Positions 11,690 to 21,583 are shown, numbered from the stretch's first letter. The stretch: DNA of 52,406 bases from Bacteroidota bacterium (GCA_024280115.1 JAJRQT010000038.1:1-52406); one strand, 5' to 3'. Notes: generated from the letters alone by a model not told the origin. Made by a program: numbers and translations.

Positions 11690-12556
11690 ATGCAGAATTT
11701 ATTCAAAGGGACAGGAGTAGCCTTGGTTACACCTTTCAACTCTGAGCTTAAAATAGATTACGATAGTTTTGAGAAGTTGCTTGAATTCAATAGCAATGGT
11801 GGGGTAGATTATTTTGTCGTAAATGGCACCACTGGCGAATCCGCAACCACCAGCGGTCAGGAAAAGAGAGATTTACTGAAGTTTATCCAAAAGAATAATC
11901 CGGGGAAACTGCCTATTGTTTATGGAACCGGCGGGTATGATACTTTGGACATTGTAAAGCATGTAAGAGAAATGGATTGGACCGGGGTTGATGCGTTGTT
12001 GAGTGTAAGCCCGTATTATAATCGCCCGAGTCAGAAAGGTATAATTGCCCATTATGATGCTGTGGCTGACGCCTGTGCGGTGCCGGTGATCATGTACAAT
12101 GTTCCAAAAAGAACCGGTAGTAATATGGAAGCTTCTACAACAGTCGAGCTTGCAAATCATGAAAATATTATAGCGGTGAAAGAAGCCTCTGGTGATTTCG
12201 GACAAATCGTGGATATTGTCGCCAATAAGCCGGATGATTTTATGCTGATTTCCGGTGACGATATGTGCTCAGTATCTATGATCTCAATTGGCGCTGTTGG
12301 TGTGATTTCCGTATTGGCCAATGGTTTCCCAAAAGAAATGTCCGGGATGATTAGCGCTGCTTTGAAAGGAGATTATGCCAATGCTCAGTCATATTTGTAC
12401 AAGCTCAGTCACATCAATCCGCATATGTATTCGGAGGCCAGCCCTGTTGGAATTAAGGAAGTTTTAAGGCAGTTGGGAATTTGTGAAAACCATGTTCGTC
12501 TGCCATTGGTTCCGCCCTCATCCAAGTTAATAGAAACTATAAAAGCCATTTTATAG
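11690..12556 (+). CDS. dapA: 4-hydroxy-tetrahydrodipicolinate synthase
   Basis: The 288-residue TIM-barrel enzyme condenses pyruvate with aspartate semialdehyde in the lysine/diaminopimelate pathway. It has the Schiff-base lysine K164 (IIAVKEASGD), the catalytic tyrosine in VIMYNVP (Y136), the GTTGE loop (46-50) and the PKRTG arginine (R141). All active-site signatures are intact and the length is normal. It is the last gene of the ligA operon. The 3' side opens into an intergenic region of over 500 bases. Confidence 0.96.
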   Translation: MQNLFKGTGVALVTPFNSELKIDYDSFEKLLEFNSNGGVDYFVVNGTTGESATTSGQEKRDLLKFIQKNNPGKLPIVYGTGGYDTLDIVKHVREMDWTGVDALLSVSPYYNRPSQKGIIAHYDAVADACAVPVIMYNVPKRTGSNMEASTTVELANHENIIAVKEASGDFGQIVDIVANKPDDFMLISGDDMCSVSMISIGAVGVISVLANGFPKEMSGMISAALKGDYANAQSYLYKLSHINPHMYSEASPVGIKEVLRQLGICENHVRLPLVPPSSKLIETIKAIL

Positions 12557-13104
12557 CGATTGAGTTTGACATTATGGAGCTTTATAGTTTCGGATTTTTT
12601 CTCACAAGGAATACAAAGCTGCCAAGGGGAAACCCTTAAGGAATTAATTGAAGACAACCTGTGCATTTGGATAGAAAAGCAAATTTTACCGGTAAGCTCT
12701 CTTTTAAATATTTGAAACTAATCACCACCTCGCTATCTGTATCCGAAATTATCTTCCAGGAATTGTCATCCACTTTCCTGTTGATATTAGGTTGGGTAGT
12801 GTTATGTTCCTTATTGAATTTATAATTTGTTAAAAGATTAATCCATAAAGATTAGTTGGATTATCTAGAGTATATATTATATTTTTTTTTATAATTCATC
12901 ATAATTGTTGTAAAAACCGGGATTATAATAAGAATTCAGGAACAATTTAAAGATAGTAAGCCTGGCACAAATGGTGAAAAAAATATGATATAGCTTACTA
13001 ACCAAAGAATATTTGTTATAAAAATTAATTGATATTTGTAGCGAAGGCTACATTTTAATGTTATTGTAATTTATTCAGTGAACATCTATTTCAAAGGATT
13101 AAAA
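12557..13104. other. Intergenic region with a possible coding relic
   Basis: This region is about 548 bases, mostly A/T-rich. Apart from the stop-free relic described at 12636-12851, it holds a small GTAGC-GAAG-GCTAC hairpin just upstream of the tamB start. The tamB promoter must lie here, but no box fits the consensus well. I see nothing else. Confidence 0.4.
12636..12851 (-). pseudogene. Possible coding relic, about 71 codons without stop
   Basis: On the minus strand a stop-free stretch reads as protein-like sequence (for example DDNSWKIISDTDSEVVISFK and FKYLKESLPVKFAF) but has no credible start codon and no upstream continuation. The alternating hydrophobic pattern looks like beta strands of an extracellular enzyme. 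I cannot assign a family. It could equally be a chance open stretch. Confidence 0.25.
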
Positions 13105-16100
13105 ATGCCAAGTAAAGTTCGAAAATATTTCAAACTACTAACCATATTTCTATCTGGCGCGGTCCTGATTATAGTTGGCGCTTTTCTCATAGCCAACTAT
13201 TATCTCAAGCAAAGTGGTATTACTTATGAGTCCTTTAATTATGAATATCCGAACGAAATTACTTTTAATAAGCTTCGGTTTGAAAATGAATCTTTCCTCC
13301 TTACCTCCGACCATACTTACCTGAACCTTCGGCTGAGAACTTTATTCAGGGGAAGAATCTCGGCGAGGTTTTTAGAAGCCGAGAATATGTGGATAGAATT
13401 GAAACCGGCAGACCCAAATGACGCTACCACTTTCGAACTATCTGAGCTGATGCCGATACAGCTAGATCGGGTGGTAGGAACCAATATTCATTACAAAAGT
13501 AAAGAAGGGTTGGACAGTATGGTCATTGATTTGCCCTCGCTTTATGCAATTAATTTCGTTATCGAGGATGGCATTTTTATGGATTCAATAATAAGTAGAA
13601 GCGGCACATTAGTTGCCTCATTTTATGATACTATTGAAGCAGATACCACAACGCCTTTATTTGCCGATTTGATTTATCTCAATGCCAATAGTTTCGAGTT
13701 GAAAAATGCACATATGCTATTTAATTATACCGATCAATCTTATGATGCTAAACAAGTGAATATTTCACTAAATGGCTGGGGTACAGATAATCCACTCGAT
13801 TTTAGATTGAATCAATTTTCTATATTGTACGCAGATTCCATTGAGCTATCATCCAATGGAGAGAAGCTGTTTATTACACAAAAGGGTGATTTAGGTTTGG
13901 AAGATTTTTCGTTTAAAACCACTCTTTTTGATTTAAGTATAAGTCAAGCAGGAACCACTACCCAAAATAGATATTACGCCACCTTAAAACAATCGCAGAT
14001 TAGTAGCAATTTGGTACGGATGGTTATGGACGATTTCCCGGTAGCCCAAAATGTCAATATGATGTATGATGGAGGTATTATTTGGGATAATGACAGCATT
14101 ATTTTTGATCATTTTGAAATTAATCTTGACCATGGGACCAAAGCTGTTGTCAATGGATATGCTATTTATAGTGATTCGTTGGAGAAAGCAAATATAGAAA
14201 TTGTTACCTTTCAAAGTTCCCTTTTTGAGCTACAACGTATGTTCTCTCTTGATGAAATAGAAGACCAACAAGATGTAGAAATCGAATCGTATCTCCGTTT
14301 AACCGGTAACTTATCCGAACTCAAAGTTCTTGGCAATGCCCAACTTAACAAAAGCATGATGAATTTTGATTTGATGTTTGTCGAGAAACCATTGGGAAGA
14401 TCTAAGCTACGATTGGACCTGAATTCTGATATATTAAGCCCACATCAATTTTTAACAGCTTCACCTGAAGACTTGACTTTTAGAAAGGTGATGCTTAATG
14501 CGGAAGCCACGGTGGATTCAAGTTTCAATATTATGGATTTGACAACCAGTTTCAATTGTTCGCAATTGATCTCTTCCGATTATCAGTTAACTGATCTTAC
14601 AGCTGATGTAAGCATAAGTTCGGGGTTGACGAAGCTTAATGTAAGAGTAAATGAGCAAAACTTTGCCTTGAACATTCAAACCAAAAACAACGTGATAGAA
14701 GCAGATTCTGTTCACTTTACCGGGCTATTAAATCTGGATGTGCCATCTATTGCAGATCTATCAACTATCGCAGGAATTGCCAGAACTCCTTTCGATGGTT
14801 ATTTGAAGAATACAGATTCTGAATTGATTTTTGGAATAATTTTAGACTCTCTTCATTTTAGTCCCGGTAATTTAGAAAACGAATACGTAAACAAAGTTAC
14901 TTTCTCGTATAGAAGTGATACGACAGATGGAGTCGCCATAGATTTAAACATTGACAACGAAGATATTCTACATTTTGAAGGCGATGAAGAGATTTTTAAG
15001 TGGATAAGTGCGGTAGAGATTGACACCTCAAATTATCCATATTTCGAAGCGGAATTGCATCATATAGCAGTGGATAGTACATTATTAACCTTATTTCTAG
15101 GTGAGCCGGGATCAGTAAATATTAGTAATTTAACTGTAAAGAGTACTGAAAACTCAATAGCCATTGCTCTATATAGCCCGTTGATGGTTTACAATGAATA
15201 CCGGCTGGAAAACACCACACTAAATTTTTCAACAAATTTCAAAATCTATAACGGTGATTTGGCCATCGATTCCTTAGAAAATAAGTATGCAAATTTGAAT
15301 GACGTCAAGGTTAAAATAGTCTCTACTGAGAAGCATAATACTGAAGGTCAACTTTACGTAATGCTAGCAGATCTTAACGAAAGCATTGAGGTTAGTATTC
15401 AGATAATAGATGCTCCAGATACTAAAATGTTAAAATTTAAAGATGGCCGAAACATAAAGGTCGGTGCGCAGGAATGGGTTGTCACCGAAAACCAGGGTGC
15501 CTCTTTTGATAGTGACTGGAAATTGCAAAAAAGCCATTTTACATTGAGTAGTGGTAGTCAATCGATTGGGCTTTCCACCCGTTCAGAAATTATTGATCTG
15601 GAAATTTCTAAACTACAAATTGAGCCGATTTATAGTGTGCTAACAGGTGATACACTGGTAAGTGGCTCATTCAATTTACAGTCCGAATATCAGGTGGATA
15701 AAGAATATTTATCATGGAAAGGGAGTTTGGATAGTATTAGTATCGACACCATTTCTATAGGGAATCTTAGCACAAGAGGTCATCTTACCGCCACTCAGTT
15801 CGAATCTCACCAGGAGTTAATTCATCAAAATAGTGAGCTATTGATTGACCTTAACAAGCGCGATAATGGCGCATTCGAGTATGATTTAAATTTGAAAAAA
15901 TTTGATGTAGCCTCTTTAAATCCTATATATCAACAATTGAGATTTGATGGTGAAATTAACGGTGCTTTAGAAGGCAGATTACAAGGTGCCCTCGACGATG
16001 AAATTACCGCAGAAGGTTACCTCTACTTTAATAATGTGATACTGCAAATAAATGAATACGGAATGTACGCAGCTATTCCAGATAGTAAAATATTTATTGA

Positions 16101-17427
16101 GGATGAACTGCTTAGTTTCAATGAATTTTTGGTTAAAGACCGAGACGGAAAGACCCTATCTATTAACGGAACTATTCCAATTCGAGATGGAAAACCTTTG
16201 CAGCTAATAGCGAAAACGGAGCAATTTAAATTGCTCGAACAGGACAATAGGAATAAAAAATATTGGGGAAAAATAGATATCTCAAGTGAGGTAAAGCTTA
16301 GCGGAACTTCTGATAACTTAACTGTAACAGGGTATTTGGATATATTGAATTCTTCTAACGTCGGCTATAGATATGAAAACGAGATCAAGGTGAACAAATT
16401 AGAGGATGAAATCGAATTTGTTTCTTTTTCGGATACTTTATCTCATGAAATTGCCAAGAATAAGGTAAGCAAGGAAAATAAGCTTAATTGGGATTTTGAT
16501 GTAAACCTTGATAATACCAAGCTCTATGTATTGCTCACAGAGTTGACCAATGACTATGCTAAGCTGACCGCCAATGGCCAGCTTAAATTAAGAACAGGGC
16601 AAGGTCTAGCTCCAAATTTATACGGTAAAATTGAAAGTAAGAGTGGGAGTATCTTCTATGCTGTACCGATGGTTTCGGACCTGGATTTAAAAATTAACTA
16701 CGCTTCCGTTCAGTTTGAGGGGAATCTTGAGAACCCAATAATTTCTTTTACCGGAACCGAAGTATTCAGAGTTTCTACCAAGGAAATATCAGGTAGCGGT
16801 AACAAAAAAAGACAGTTGGTGCCGGTAGAAGTAATTGCTATTGTAAAAGAGAGGCCGTTAGAAGAGTTTGAGCTAATGTTTGATTTGCGCAGTGATGATG
16901 GCCAGATGGGAAGTTTTATTGATGGTTTACCAACCAACACCCGACAAACTTATGCAATGAATTTATTAATTTTTGGCTCTATGAAGGGTAGTAGTGATGA
17001 AGGCAACTCAACTATGAAGGCCGTTGTTGCTAAGTTAAATGAAATCTCTCGTAGAAATCTTCAATCGGCTGAACTTGCTTTTTACATGGATACGGAAAAC
17101 AATGGAGATGCCAATAACTCGCAAGGGATTAACACCATTGGCTACGATTTTTCAAAAAGTTTATTTCAAGACAAAGTGAGTGTTAGTGTAGGTGGTGAGG
17201 TCGTCTTAGAAGGAAATGTAGCCGATGGACGAAAGCAATTTAATCTTTTTAGCAACGTAGAAGTTAAATACCAGTTAATTGAAGATCCAAATATTGAAGC
17301 TTTTGCCAGTAGAGCAGATAGCTATTTAGGTCCGGTAGATGGGCAGGTAGATCAGTACTCTTTTGGATTTTCTTTTACAAAGTGGTTTAAAAACATTTTC
17401 CACAAAAAAAAGAAAAAGGATGAGTAG
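13105..17427 (+). CDS. tamB: TamB-like translocation/assembly module protein
   Basis: The protein has 1440 residues from the ATG at 13105; a GTG at 13078 would add nine residues. An N-terminal membrane anchor (LLTIFLSGAVLIIVGAFLIANYYL) is followed by a very long run of beta-strand repeats typical of AsmA/TamB bridge proteins. A C-terminal DUF490/TamB domain contains SGSIFYAVPMVSDLDLKINY, PVEVIAIVKERPLEEFEL, SDDGQMGSF and TYAMNLLIFGSM. It should span the periplasm from the inner membrane to the outer-membrane partner encoded next, carrying phospholipids or assisting insertion of outer-membrane proteins. The stop overlaps the partner's start by 8 bases. The Lys-rich tail (KKKKKDE) is a small oddity. 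Confidence 0.92.
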   Translation: MPSKVRKYFKLLTIFLSGAVLIIVGAFLIANYYLKQSGITYESFNYEYPNEITFNKLRFENESFLLTSDHTYLNLRLRTLFRGRISARFLEAENMWIELKPADPNDATTFELSELMPIQLDRVVGTNIHYKSKEGLDSMVIDLPSLYAINFVIEDGIFMDSIISRSGTLVASFYDTIEADTTTPLFADLIYLNANSFELKNAHMLFNYTDQSYDAKQVNISLNGWGTDNPLDFRLNQFSILYADSIELSSNGEKLFITQKGDLGLEDFSFKTTLFDLSISQAGTTTQNRYYATLKQSQISSNLVRMVMDDFPVAQNVNMMYDGGIIWDNDSIIFDHFEINLDHGTKAVVNGYAIYSDSLEKANIEIVTFQSSLFELQRMFSLDEIEDQQDVEIESYLRLTGNLSELKVLGNAQLNKSMMNFDLMFVEKPLGRSKLRLDLNSDILSPHQFLTASPEDLTFRKVMLNAEATVDSSFNIMDLTTSFNCSQLISSDYQLTDLTADVSISSGLTKLNVRVNEQNFALNIQTKNNVIEADSVHFTGLLNLDVPSIADLSTIAGIARTPFDGYLKNTDSELIFGIILDSLHFSPGNLENEYVNKVTFSYRSDTTDGVAIDLNIDNEDILHFEGDEEIFKWISAVEIDTSNYPYFEAELHHIAVDSTLLTLFLGEPGSVNISNLTVKSTENSIAIALYSPLMVYNEYRLENTTLNFSTNFKIYNGDLAIDSLENKYANLNDVKVKIVSTEKHNTEGQLYVMLADLNESIEVSIQIIDAPDTKMLKFKDGRNIKVGAQEWVVTENQGASFDSDWKLQKSHFTLSSGSQSIGLSTRSEIIDLEISKLQIEPIYSVLTGDTLVSGSFNLQSEYQVDKEYLSWKGSLDSISIDTISIGNLSTRGHLTATQFESHQELIHQNSELLIDLNKRDNGAFEYDLNLKKFDVASLNPIYQQLRFDGEINGALEGRLQGALDDEITAEGYLYFNNVILQINEYGMYAAIPDSKIFIEDELLSFNEFLVKDRDGKTLSINGTIPIRDGKPLQLIAKTEQFKLLEQDNRNKKYWGKIDISSEVKLSGTSDNLTVTGYLDILNSSNVGYRYENEIKVNKLEDEIEFVSFSDTLSHEIAKNKVSKENKLNWDFDVNLDNTKLYVLLTELTNDYAKLTANGQLKLRTGQGLAPNLYGKIESKSGSIFYAVPMVSDLDLKINYASVQFEGNLENPIISFTGTEVFRVSTKEISGSGNKKRQLVPVEVIAIVKERPLEEFELMFDLRSDDGQMGSFIDGLPTNTRQTYAMNLLIFGSMKGSSDEGNSTMKAVVAKLNEISRRNLQSAELAFYMDTENNGDANNSQGINTIGYDFSKSLFQDKVSVSVGGEVVLEGNVADGRKQFNLFSNVEVKYQLIEDPNIEAFASRADSYLGPVDGQVDQYSFGFSFTKWFKNIFHKKKKKDE

Positions 17428-19690
17428 AGTTCTATATGCTTTGATTCTCTTATCCAGCATGATAGCAGGCTGTTCTTCTACCAAAAGTCTAAAGGAAGGC
17501 GAAGTGTTGTATCGTGGAGAGCGCATAAAATTTGATAAATCAACAGATAATGCTACCTGGAAAATAAATAATTCGACCGAAAAGTTTGCCAGTGTGTATT
17601 GGGAGCTATGGGATGCGCCAAATGGGGCATTACTGGGTATGCCTGTAACAAGTTTCATCCCCATGAGGCTCTACATTTATCATCTTTTTTATAATGAAAA
17701 ATCAAAGGGATTTAACTTCTGGGTTCGTGAAAACTTTGGTGAAGCTCCTAAAACGATACAGTACGTTAACCCAGAGATTAAATTGCAAAAGGGAATTAGC
17801 GTTTTTAAAGAATACGGGCATTTTGGTACCACGGGGCATTACAGGTTAATTTATAATAAAAAGAAAAATAAGGCGCACCTACGGTATTTTTTTGATATCT
17901 CAGAAGCCTATAAATATCGATCAGTTACTTTTGGAGGGTTACCTAACCTCCCAATTTTAGACTCAAAAGTTAGTGATTTTGGCAAAATATCAACTCTTAA
18001 GCCTACCAAAGAGTTTAATTTGTATAAAATACTTTCTGAGAAAAGTAGGTTGGTAAAAAGTTTACAAGATAGCGGGTATTATTTCATCACAGATAAAAAT
18101 ATTACAATTTCGGCTGATACTTCGATCGATAACAAAATGCTGGACTTAAAAATCAGCATCGATCAAGATCTTCCAAAAGTCTTCTACGAACCTCAACATT
18201 TAAATAATATTCAAATAGAAATAGGTTCAATTGCTCAAATTTTAAACCCAGTTAAATATTATAGTTGGGAGTATGGGAAGATTGAAAGACGTACACTGGA
18301 TGGCATCATCGATATCAAATCGCAAAGCAGATATTCTCTGTCAGATACAAAAAGAACTAACCTGTTGCTTTCAGAATTAGGCATTTTTTCAAACCCAAGA
18401 GTTGATTATAAAGTTGTAAGTACCGACTCAGCTACTTTGAGTCCACTCATCAGCCTAAATGTACTAGATGCGACAAACATTGAATTTAATATCAAGGGCA
18501 ATTACAAAAATACCGGATACATTGGCCCATCGGTTGGGTTTACGTTTCGCCAACTCAATTTGTTTAGCGGAGCAGAAAACCTTACTGTTAATGGGGACGT
18601 GTATTACGATTTTCCCATTGGCTTGAACAATGAAAGAGTTTCCAATTCTTATGGTTTTTCCGTTCGCTCTACATTGTCAAAACCTTTGTTGCGACCGCCG
18701 GTTAAGTTTATAAATCACAAATATAGTCTGCCAAAACAGTTCTATAAATTCAATTTCGAGTTTAATGTCCGGCAAGATTACTTTGATTTGACAGCTATCA
18801 ATGCCACTTATGGCTGGTTCTGGAAATCCAATCCTAATATCACACATAATGTGGGTTTAGTAGATGTAACAATGAGTAGTATAAAAAACCCAACACAAAG
18901 ATTTAAAGAATTAGTAGAAACAAACCCCTTGTTAGCGGTTACGTTAGTTGATCAGTTTTTAGTAGGCTCGCACTATGAATTTAACTATAAAAAGCAAGCA
19001 ACAACGTCAAAACGTTGGGACATCAACTATACAGGAAGAGTCGAATTTTCAGGCAATGTAATTAATACTTTCAAAGATATCTTAACCAATACACCTAATG
19101 GCGAGCGGAAGTTTTTAGGGCTAGAATATAACCAGTTTACCCGTATCAACTCTGAGTTTGTGGCGAATTGGCATATCAGTAAAACTCATCAGTTGGTGTT
19201 TAGAAATATTATGGGTATTGGATTTGCTTATGGAAACAGTGAGTATATGCCCTATATTAAGCAATATTTTAATGGCGGTACCAATAGTTTACGTCCCTTT
19301 AGCGCAAGAACTATAGGCCCCGGAAGGTATTTGCAGCAAAATGAAGCCGAGGTAAATCAAGTTGGTGATATTAAATTGGAATTTAACGTAGAATACAGGA
19401 TGCCCTTAATCTGGAGATTAAATTTAGGCATCTTTACAGATATGGGAAATATTTGGTTGTCAAAGCCAGACCCTGCGAGACCGAAAGGAGAAATAAGGTG
19501 GGATAAAGTTCTCCAAGATACTTATATTACTTCAGGCTTAGGGTTGAGGTTAGATCTGAATTATTTAGTGCTAAGATTAGATGCCGGCGTTGTCATGCAC
19601 ATTCCATTAGTACCTAAAGGATCTCGTTGGATTTGGCAGTACAAAACGTTAATTTGGGCACCTGTTATCGGTATCGGGTATCCGTTTTAA
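17420..19690 (+). CDS. tamL: TamA/BamA-family outer-membrane lipoprotein (TamL type)
   Basis: The 756-residue Omp85-family protein is encoded directly behind tamB, and its ATG at 17420 overlaps the tamB stop. The N-terminus is a lipoprotein signal, SSMIAGC, so the protein is a lipidated TamA as described for Bacteroidota TamL. POTRA-like regions fill about residues 30-360. The C-terminal 16-stranded barrel includes the substrate-loop segment GGTNSLRPFSARTIGPG, the counterpart of the VRGF loop, and ends GIGYPF with a terminal Phe. A longer open frame reaches back to 17363 inside tamB, but the lipobox fixes the start at 17420. It works with TamB at the outer membrane. Confidence 0.9.
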   Translation: MSRVLYALILLSSMIAGCSSTKSLKEGEVLYRGERIKFDKSTDNATWKINNSTEKFASVYWELWDAPNGALLGMPVTSFIPMRLYIYHLFYNEKSKGFNFWVRENFGEAPKTIQYVNPEIKLQKGISVFKEYGHFGTTGHYRLIYNKKKNKAHLRYFFDISEAYKYRSVTFGGLPNLPILDSKVSDFGKISTLKPTKEFNLYKILSEKSRLVKSLQDSGYYFITDKNITISADTSIDNKMLDLKISIDQDLPKVFYEPQHLNNIQIEIGSIAQILNPVKYYSWEYGKIERRTLDGIIDIKSQSRYSLSDTKRTNLLLSELGIFSNPRVDYKVVSTDSATLSPLISLNVLDATNIEFNIKGNYKNTGYIGPSVGFTFRQLNLFSGAENLTVNGDVYYDFPIGLNNERVSNSYGFSVRSTLSKPLLRPPVKFINHKYSLPKQFYKFNFEFNVRQDYFDLTAINATYGWFWKSNPNITHNVGLVDVTMSSIKNPTQRFKELVETNPLLAVTLVDQFLVGSHYEFNYKKQATTSKRWDINYTGRVEFSGNVINTFKDILTNTPNGERKFLGLEYNQFTRINSEFVANWHISKTHQLVFRNIMGIGFAYGNSEYMPYIKQYFNGGTNSLRPFSARTIGPGRYLQQNEAEVNQVGDIKLEFNVEYRMPLIWRLNLGIFTDMGNIWLSKPDPARPKGEIRWDKVLQDTYITSGLGLRLDLNYLVLRLDAGVVMHIPLVPKGSRWIWQYKTLIWAPVIGIGYPF

Positions 19691-19730
19691 GAGGTTGAGT
19701 TTTAATATTTTGGGTTAAACAAGCTATTAT

Positions 19731-19922
19731 GTGCGATCAATAGGAATAAAGTGGGCCAGTGGCTTTGTAAGCATGGTAAATCTGACCTACAACCTATTCA
19801 GGTATGAGCAGATGGTTAAGATTGATGAGATAGGTATTAACCAGGCGATCATTGAATATGACAAATTTAATTTTTATAAGGATCAGATTCCACTCCACGC
19901 TGTCGCTGAAGCTTTAGCGTAG
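19731..19922 (+). pseudogene. C-terminal fragment of a DDE-type transposase (IS5-like)
   Basis: The 63-codon frame starting at a GTG reads SIGIKWASGFVSMVNLTYNL then FRYEQMVKI. That matches the typical end of IS5/IS4-type DDE transposases, where an IGxxxA segment is followed by NLxYNLxRxxQ. There is an in-frame stop just upstream and no catalytic D, D or E region, so only the tail remains. A CCTTGGAGGGGTTAGGGG repeat directly follows. The rest of the insertion sequence is gone and terminal repeats are not visible. Confidence 0.5.
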
Positions 19923-19925
19923 GCA

Positions 19926-19952
19926 CCTTGGAGGGGTTAGGGGAGGGTTTTT
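19926..19952 (+). repeat. CCTTGGAGGGGTTAGGGG intergenic repeat, copy 1
   Basis: The stretch CCTTGGAGGGGTTAGGGG plus AGGGTTTTT also occurs at 42633-42666, there with a complete palindromic left arm. A reverse-complement core is at 52169-52187. All three copies lie outside genes. Confidence 0.6.
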
Positions 19953-20180
19953 AAGAAAACTAGTGAAACTGTAAATCACAAACTAAAGCCGCCATCTTAA
20001 TATGTCCAATTGGAAACAAGAAAAACTCTATAACATTGATAATAAATAGATTGAAAAAATGAGAATAAAAGAACAATAAAATATTTCAATTTCTATTTGC
20101 GGTTTTCAAAATTTGGAACAAAAATGAAAAACTCAAAATCAATTATTAGAAGTCCTATAAAATCACCTAAGTTTATATAT

Positions 20181-21050
20181 ATGAAATCATTTTCAGTTTA
20201 TTTATTAGTACTGTGTACATTCATCTCTTTCACAGCCAATTCTCAGAATGGAAAAGTTTTTGATAACCTGTCTTTAAAAAGTGAAATTCTTAAAAGTGAC
20301 AGAAAATACGCCATATATCTGCCACCGGATTATGAATCATCAGAAAGGAGTTATCCTGTATTATACTTGCTTCATGGTTCCGGTGACGATCAGACAGGCT
20401 GGATACAGTTTGGGGAAGTATTACACATTGCCGATCAGGCCATAAAACAGGGTAAATCAACTGCCATGATCATTGTGATGCCAGATGCAAATACAGGTAG
20501 GAAGGGTTACTTCAATGACCCAAAAGGGGACTGGAATTATGAAGATTTCTTTTTTAATGAGTTGATGCCCCACGTGGAGAAAACCTACAGAATAAAAGGT
20601 GAAAAAAAGTATCGGGCAGTCGCCGGATTGTCGATGGGAGGCGGCGGTTCCTTCATGTATGCGTTGCATCATCCGGAGTTGTTTTCATCAGCATGCCCGC
20701 TCAGCGCCAGCACAGGTCCGCTTACTCTTGAAGATGTTTCGAGGCGACTCGAACGCAGATCCGACGAAAAATATACAGATAAGGAAAAGGAAAGTTATTT
20801 CAAAAATCACAGCGCAGTAGAATTGATGAATACCATGCCGGTCGATAAACTTAAATCTGTAAGGTGGTATATTGATTGTGGCGATGATGATTTTTTATTT
20901 GAAGGGAATTCTCTGGTGCATATCGCCATGAGGAAAAGAGATATTCCCCATGAATATCGTGTAAGGGACGGCGTACACAGCTGGACCTATTGGCGAACTT
21001 CTTTGCCGGAAGTGCTCCATTTTATTTCTCAGGCTTTCCATCAATATTGA
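20181..21050 (+). CDS. Secreted esterase of the esterase D / feruloyl-esterase type
   Basis: The 289-residue alpha/beta hydrolase has a signal peptide from the ATG at 20181 (MKSFSVYLLVLCTFISFTAN, cleavage near SQNG). A longer frame begins at 20097 but puts a basic tail before the signal, so I prefer the inner start. The nucleophile elbow is GLSMGG with S151, the oxyanion segment is YLLHGSGDDQTGW, and the catalytic His is in DGVHSWTYW. An acidic residue in DCGDDDFL is the likely third member. It should cleave ester decorations (acetyl, feruloyl or similar) on carbohydrates outside the cytoplasm. The gene stands alone, but a sialidase-like and hydrolase cluster lies further downstream. Confidence 0.88.
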   Translation: MKSFSVYLLVLCTFISFTANSQNGKVFDNLSLKSEILKSDRKYAIYLPPDYESSERSYPVLYLLHGSGDDQTGWIQFGEVLHIADQAIKQGKSTAMIIVMPDANTGRKGYFNDPKGDWNYEDFFFNELMPHVEKTYRIKGEKKYRAVAGLSMGGGGSFMYALHHPELFSSACPLSASTGPLTLEDVSRRLERRSDEKYTDKEKESYFKNHSAVELMNTMPVDKLKSVRWYIDCGDDDFLFEGNSLVHIAMRKRDIPHEYRVRDGVHSWTYWRTSLPEVLHFISQAFHQY

Positions 21051-21064
21051 ATAGACGCCAATAA

Positions 21065-21087
21065 GTCGCTCGCATCCTACGAGTGAC
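21065..21087. repeat. Hairpin repeat GTCGCTCG-CATCCTA-CGAGTGAC
   Basis: An 8-bp stem with one G-T type mismatch closes a seven-base loop, in the 3' flank of the esterase gene. There is no T-run, so it is not an obvious terminator. It looks like a member of a dispersed palindrome family. Confidence 0.5.
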
Positions 21088-21255
21088 CAATATTTAGTTG
21101 ACATATTTAACGGATTTACCAGCAAACCGTTTAGTCTCACAAATAGATGTAAAAAGTGTCTTTAATCCATGAAATATTTTTAGATATCAAGTAATACCTT
21201 CGAAGATTATTTACTCAAGTGGTAACAGCACAATAGATAAAAAAAACAAATGATT

Positions 21256-21363
21256 TTATCTGTTACTTAAAGGAATATAATGTAAAGACTCACCCCAGGT
21301 CATCAACACCAAAGGATAATCCGATGCTTTCAATTCTGGATAGGTATTTCCTTCTGATTTTAG
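21256..21363 (-). pseudogene. Relic of the C-terminus of a metallo-beta-lactamase-fold hydrolase
   Basis: Reading the minus strand, about 35 codons encode TYPELKASDYPLVLMTWGES followed by LHYIPLSNR and a stop. The intact gene at 22905-24017 ends in an almost identical segment (TYPELKASDYPVVLMTWGES then YHYRPLK). This is therefore the decayed 3' end of a duplicated copy. The match stops exactly at the palindrome at 21363-21385. Confidence 0.75.
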
Positions 21364-21385
21364 CCTGCCTGTTCGGCAGACAGGC
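21363..21385. repeat. Hairpin repeat GCCTGCCTG-TTCGG-CAGACAGGC
   Basis: A 9-bp stem with one mismatch and a five-base loop sits at the broken end of the hydrolase relic. A degenerate copy, GCCTGTCTGTTGGGTAGAC, lies at 52187-52205. A related palindromic insert, CCTGATCCGGTGGGCAGG, is inside the element at 47369-47480. Confidence 0.6.
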
Positions 21386-21558
21386 GTCTCGCTCATAGAC
21401 CATGCGACTTATGACTTAAGGCATAACAAAGCTAAAAGGAAAAACCATTTGACTGAAGCAGTGTTTACAGAAATTCTATAGTATTAGATTTTTGAGAGTT
21501 TTGGCGATTATTAAGGAAGAACAAGAAATATCGAAATATTATTTCTCTATTAGTAAAT

Positions 21559-21583
21559 TGGTCTGAGCGAGACGCTCAGACCA
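21559..21583. repeat. Perfect hairpin TGGTCTGAGCG-AGA-CGCTCAGACCA
   Basis: A perfect 11-bp stem closes a three-base loop, with no T-run on either side. It lies about 160 bases beyond the end of the frameshifted gene. It belongs to the same style of palindrome as the one at 52246-52269, which shares the GGTCTG core. Confidence 0.6.

Larger units (their letters stand above)
19691..20180. other. Intergenic region with transposase relic and short repeat
   Basis: This region between tamL and the esterase contains the transposase relic (19731-19922), a copy of the CCTTGGAGGGGTTAGGGG repeat (19926-19952) and about 200 bases of A/T-rich sequence that must hold the esterase promoter. Nothing else is recognisable. 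Confidence 0.4.

Noticed and set aside
17363..17419. Longer start for the TamA-like protein
   Set aside because: It would extend into the end of tamB and bury the lipobox. The ATG at 17420 with a lipoprotein signal fits better.
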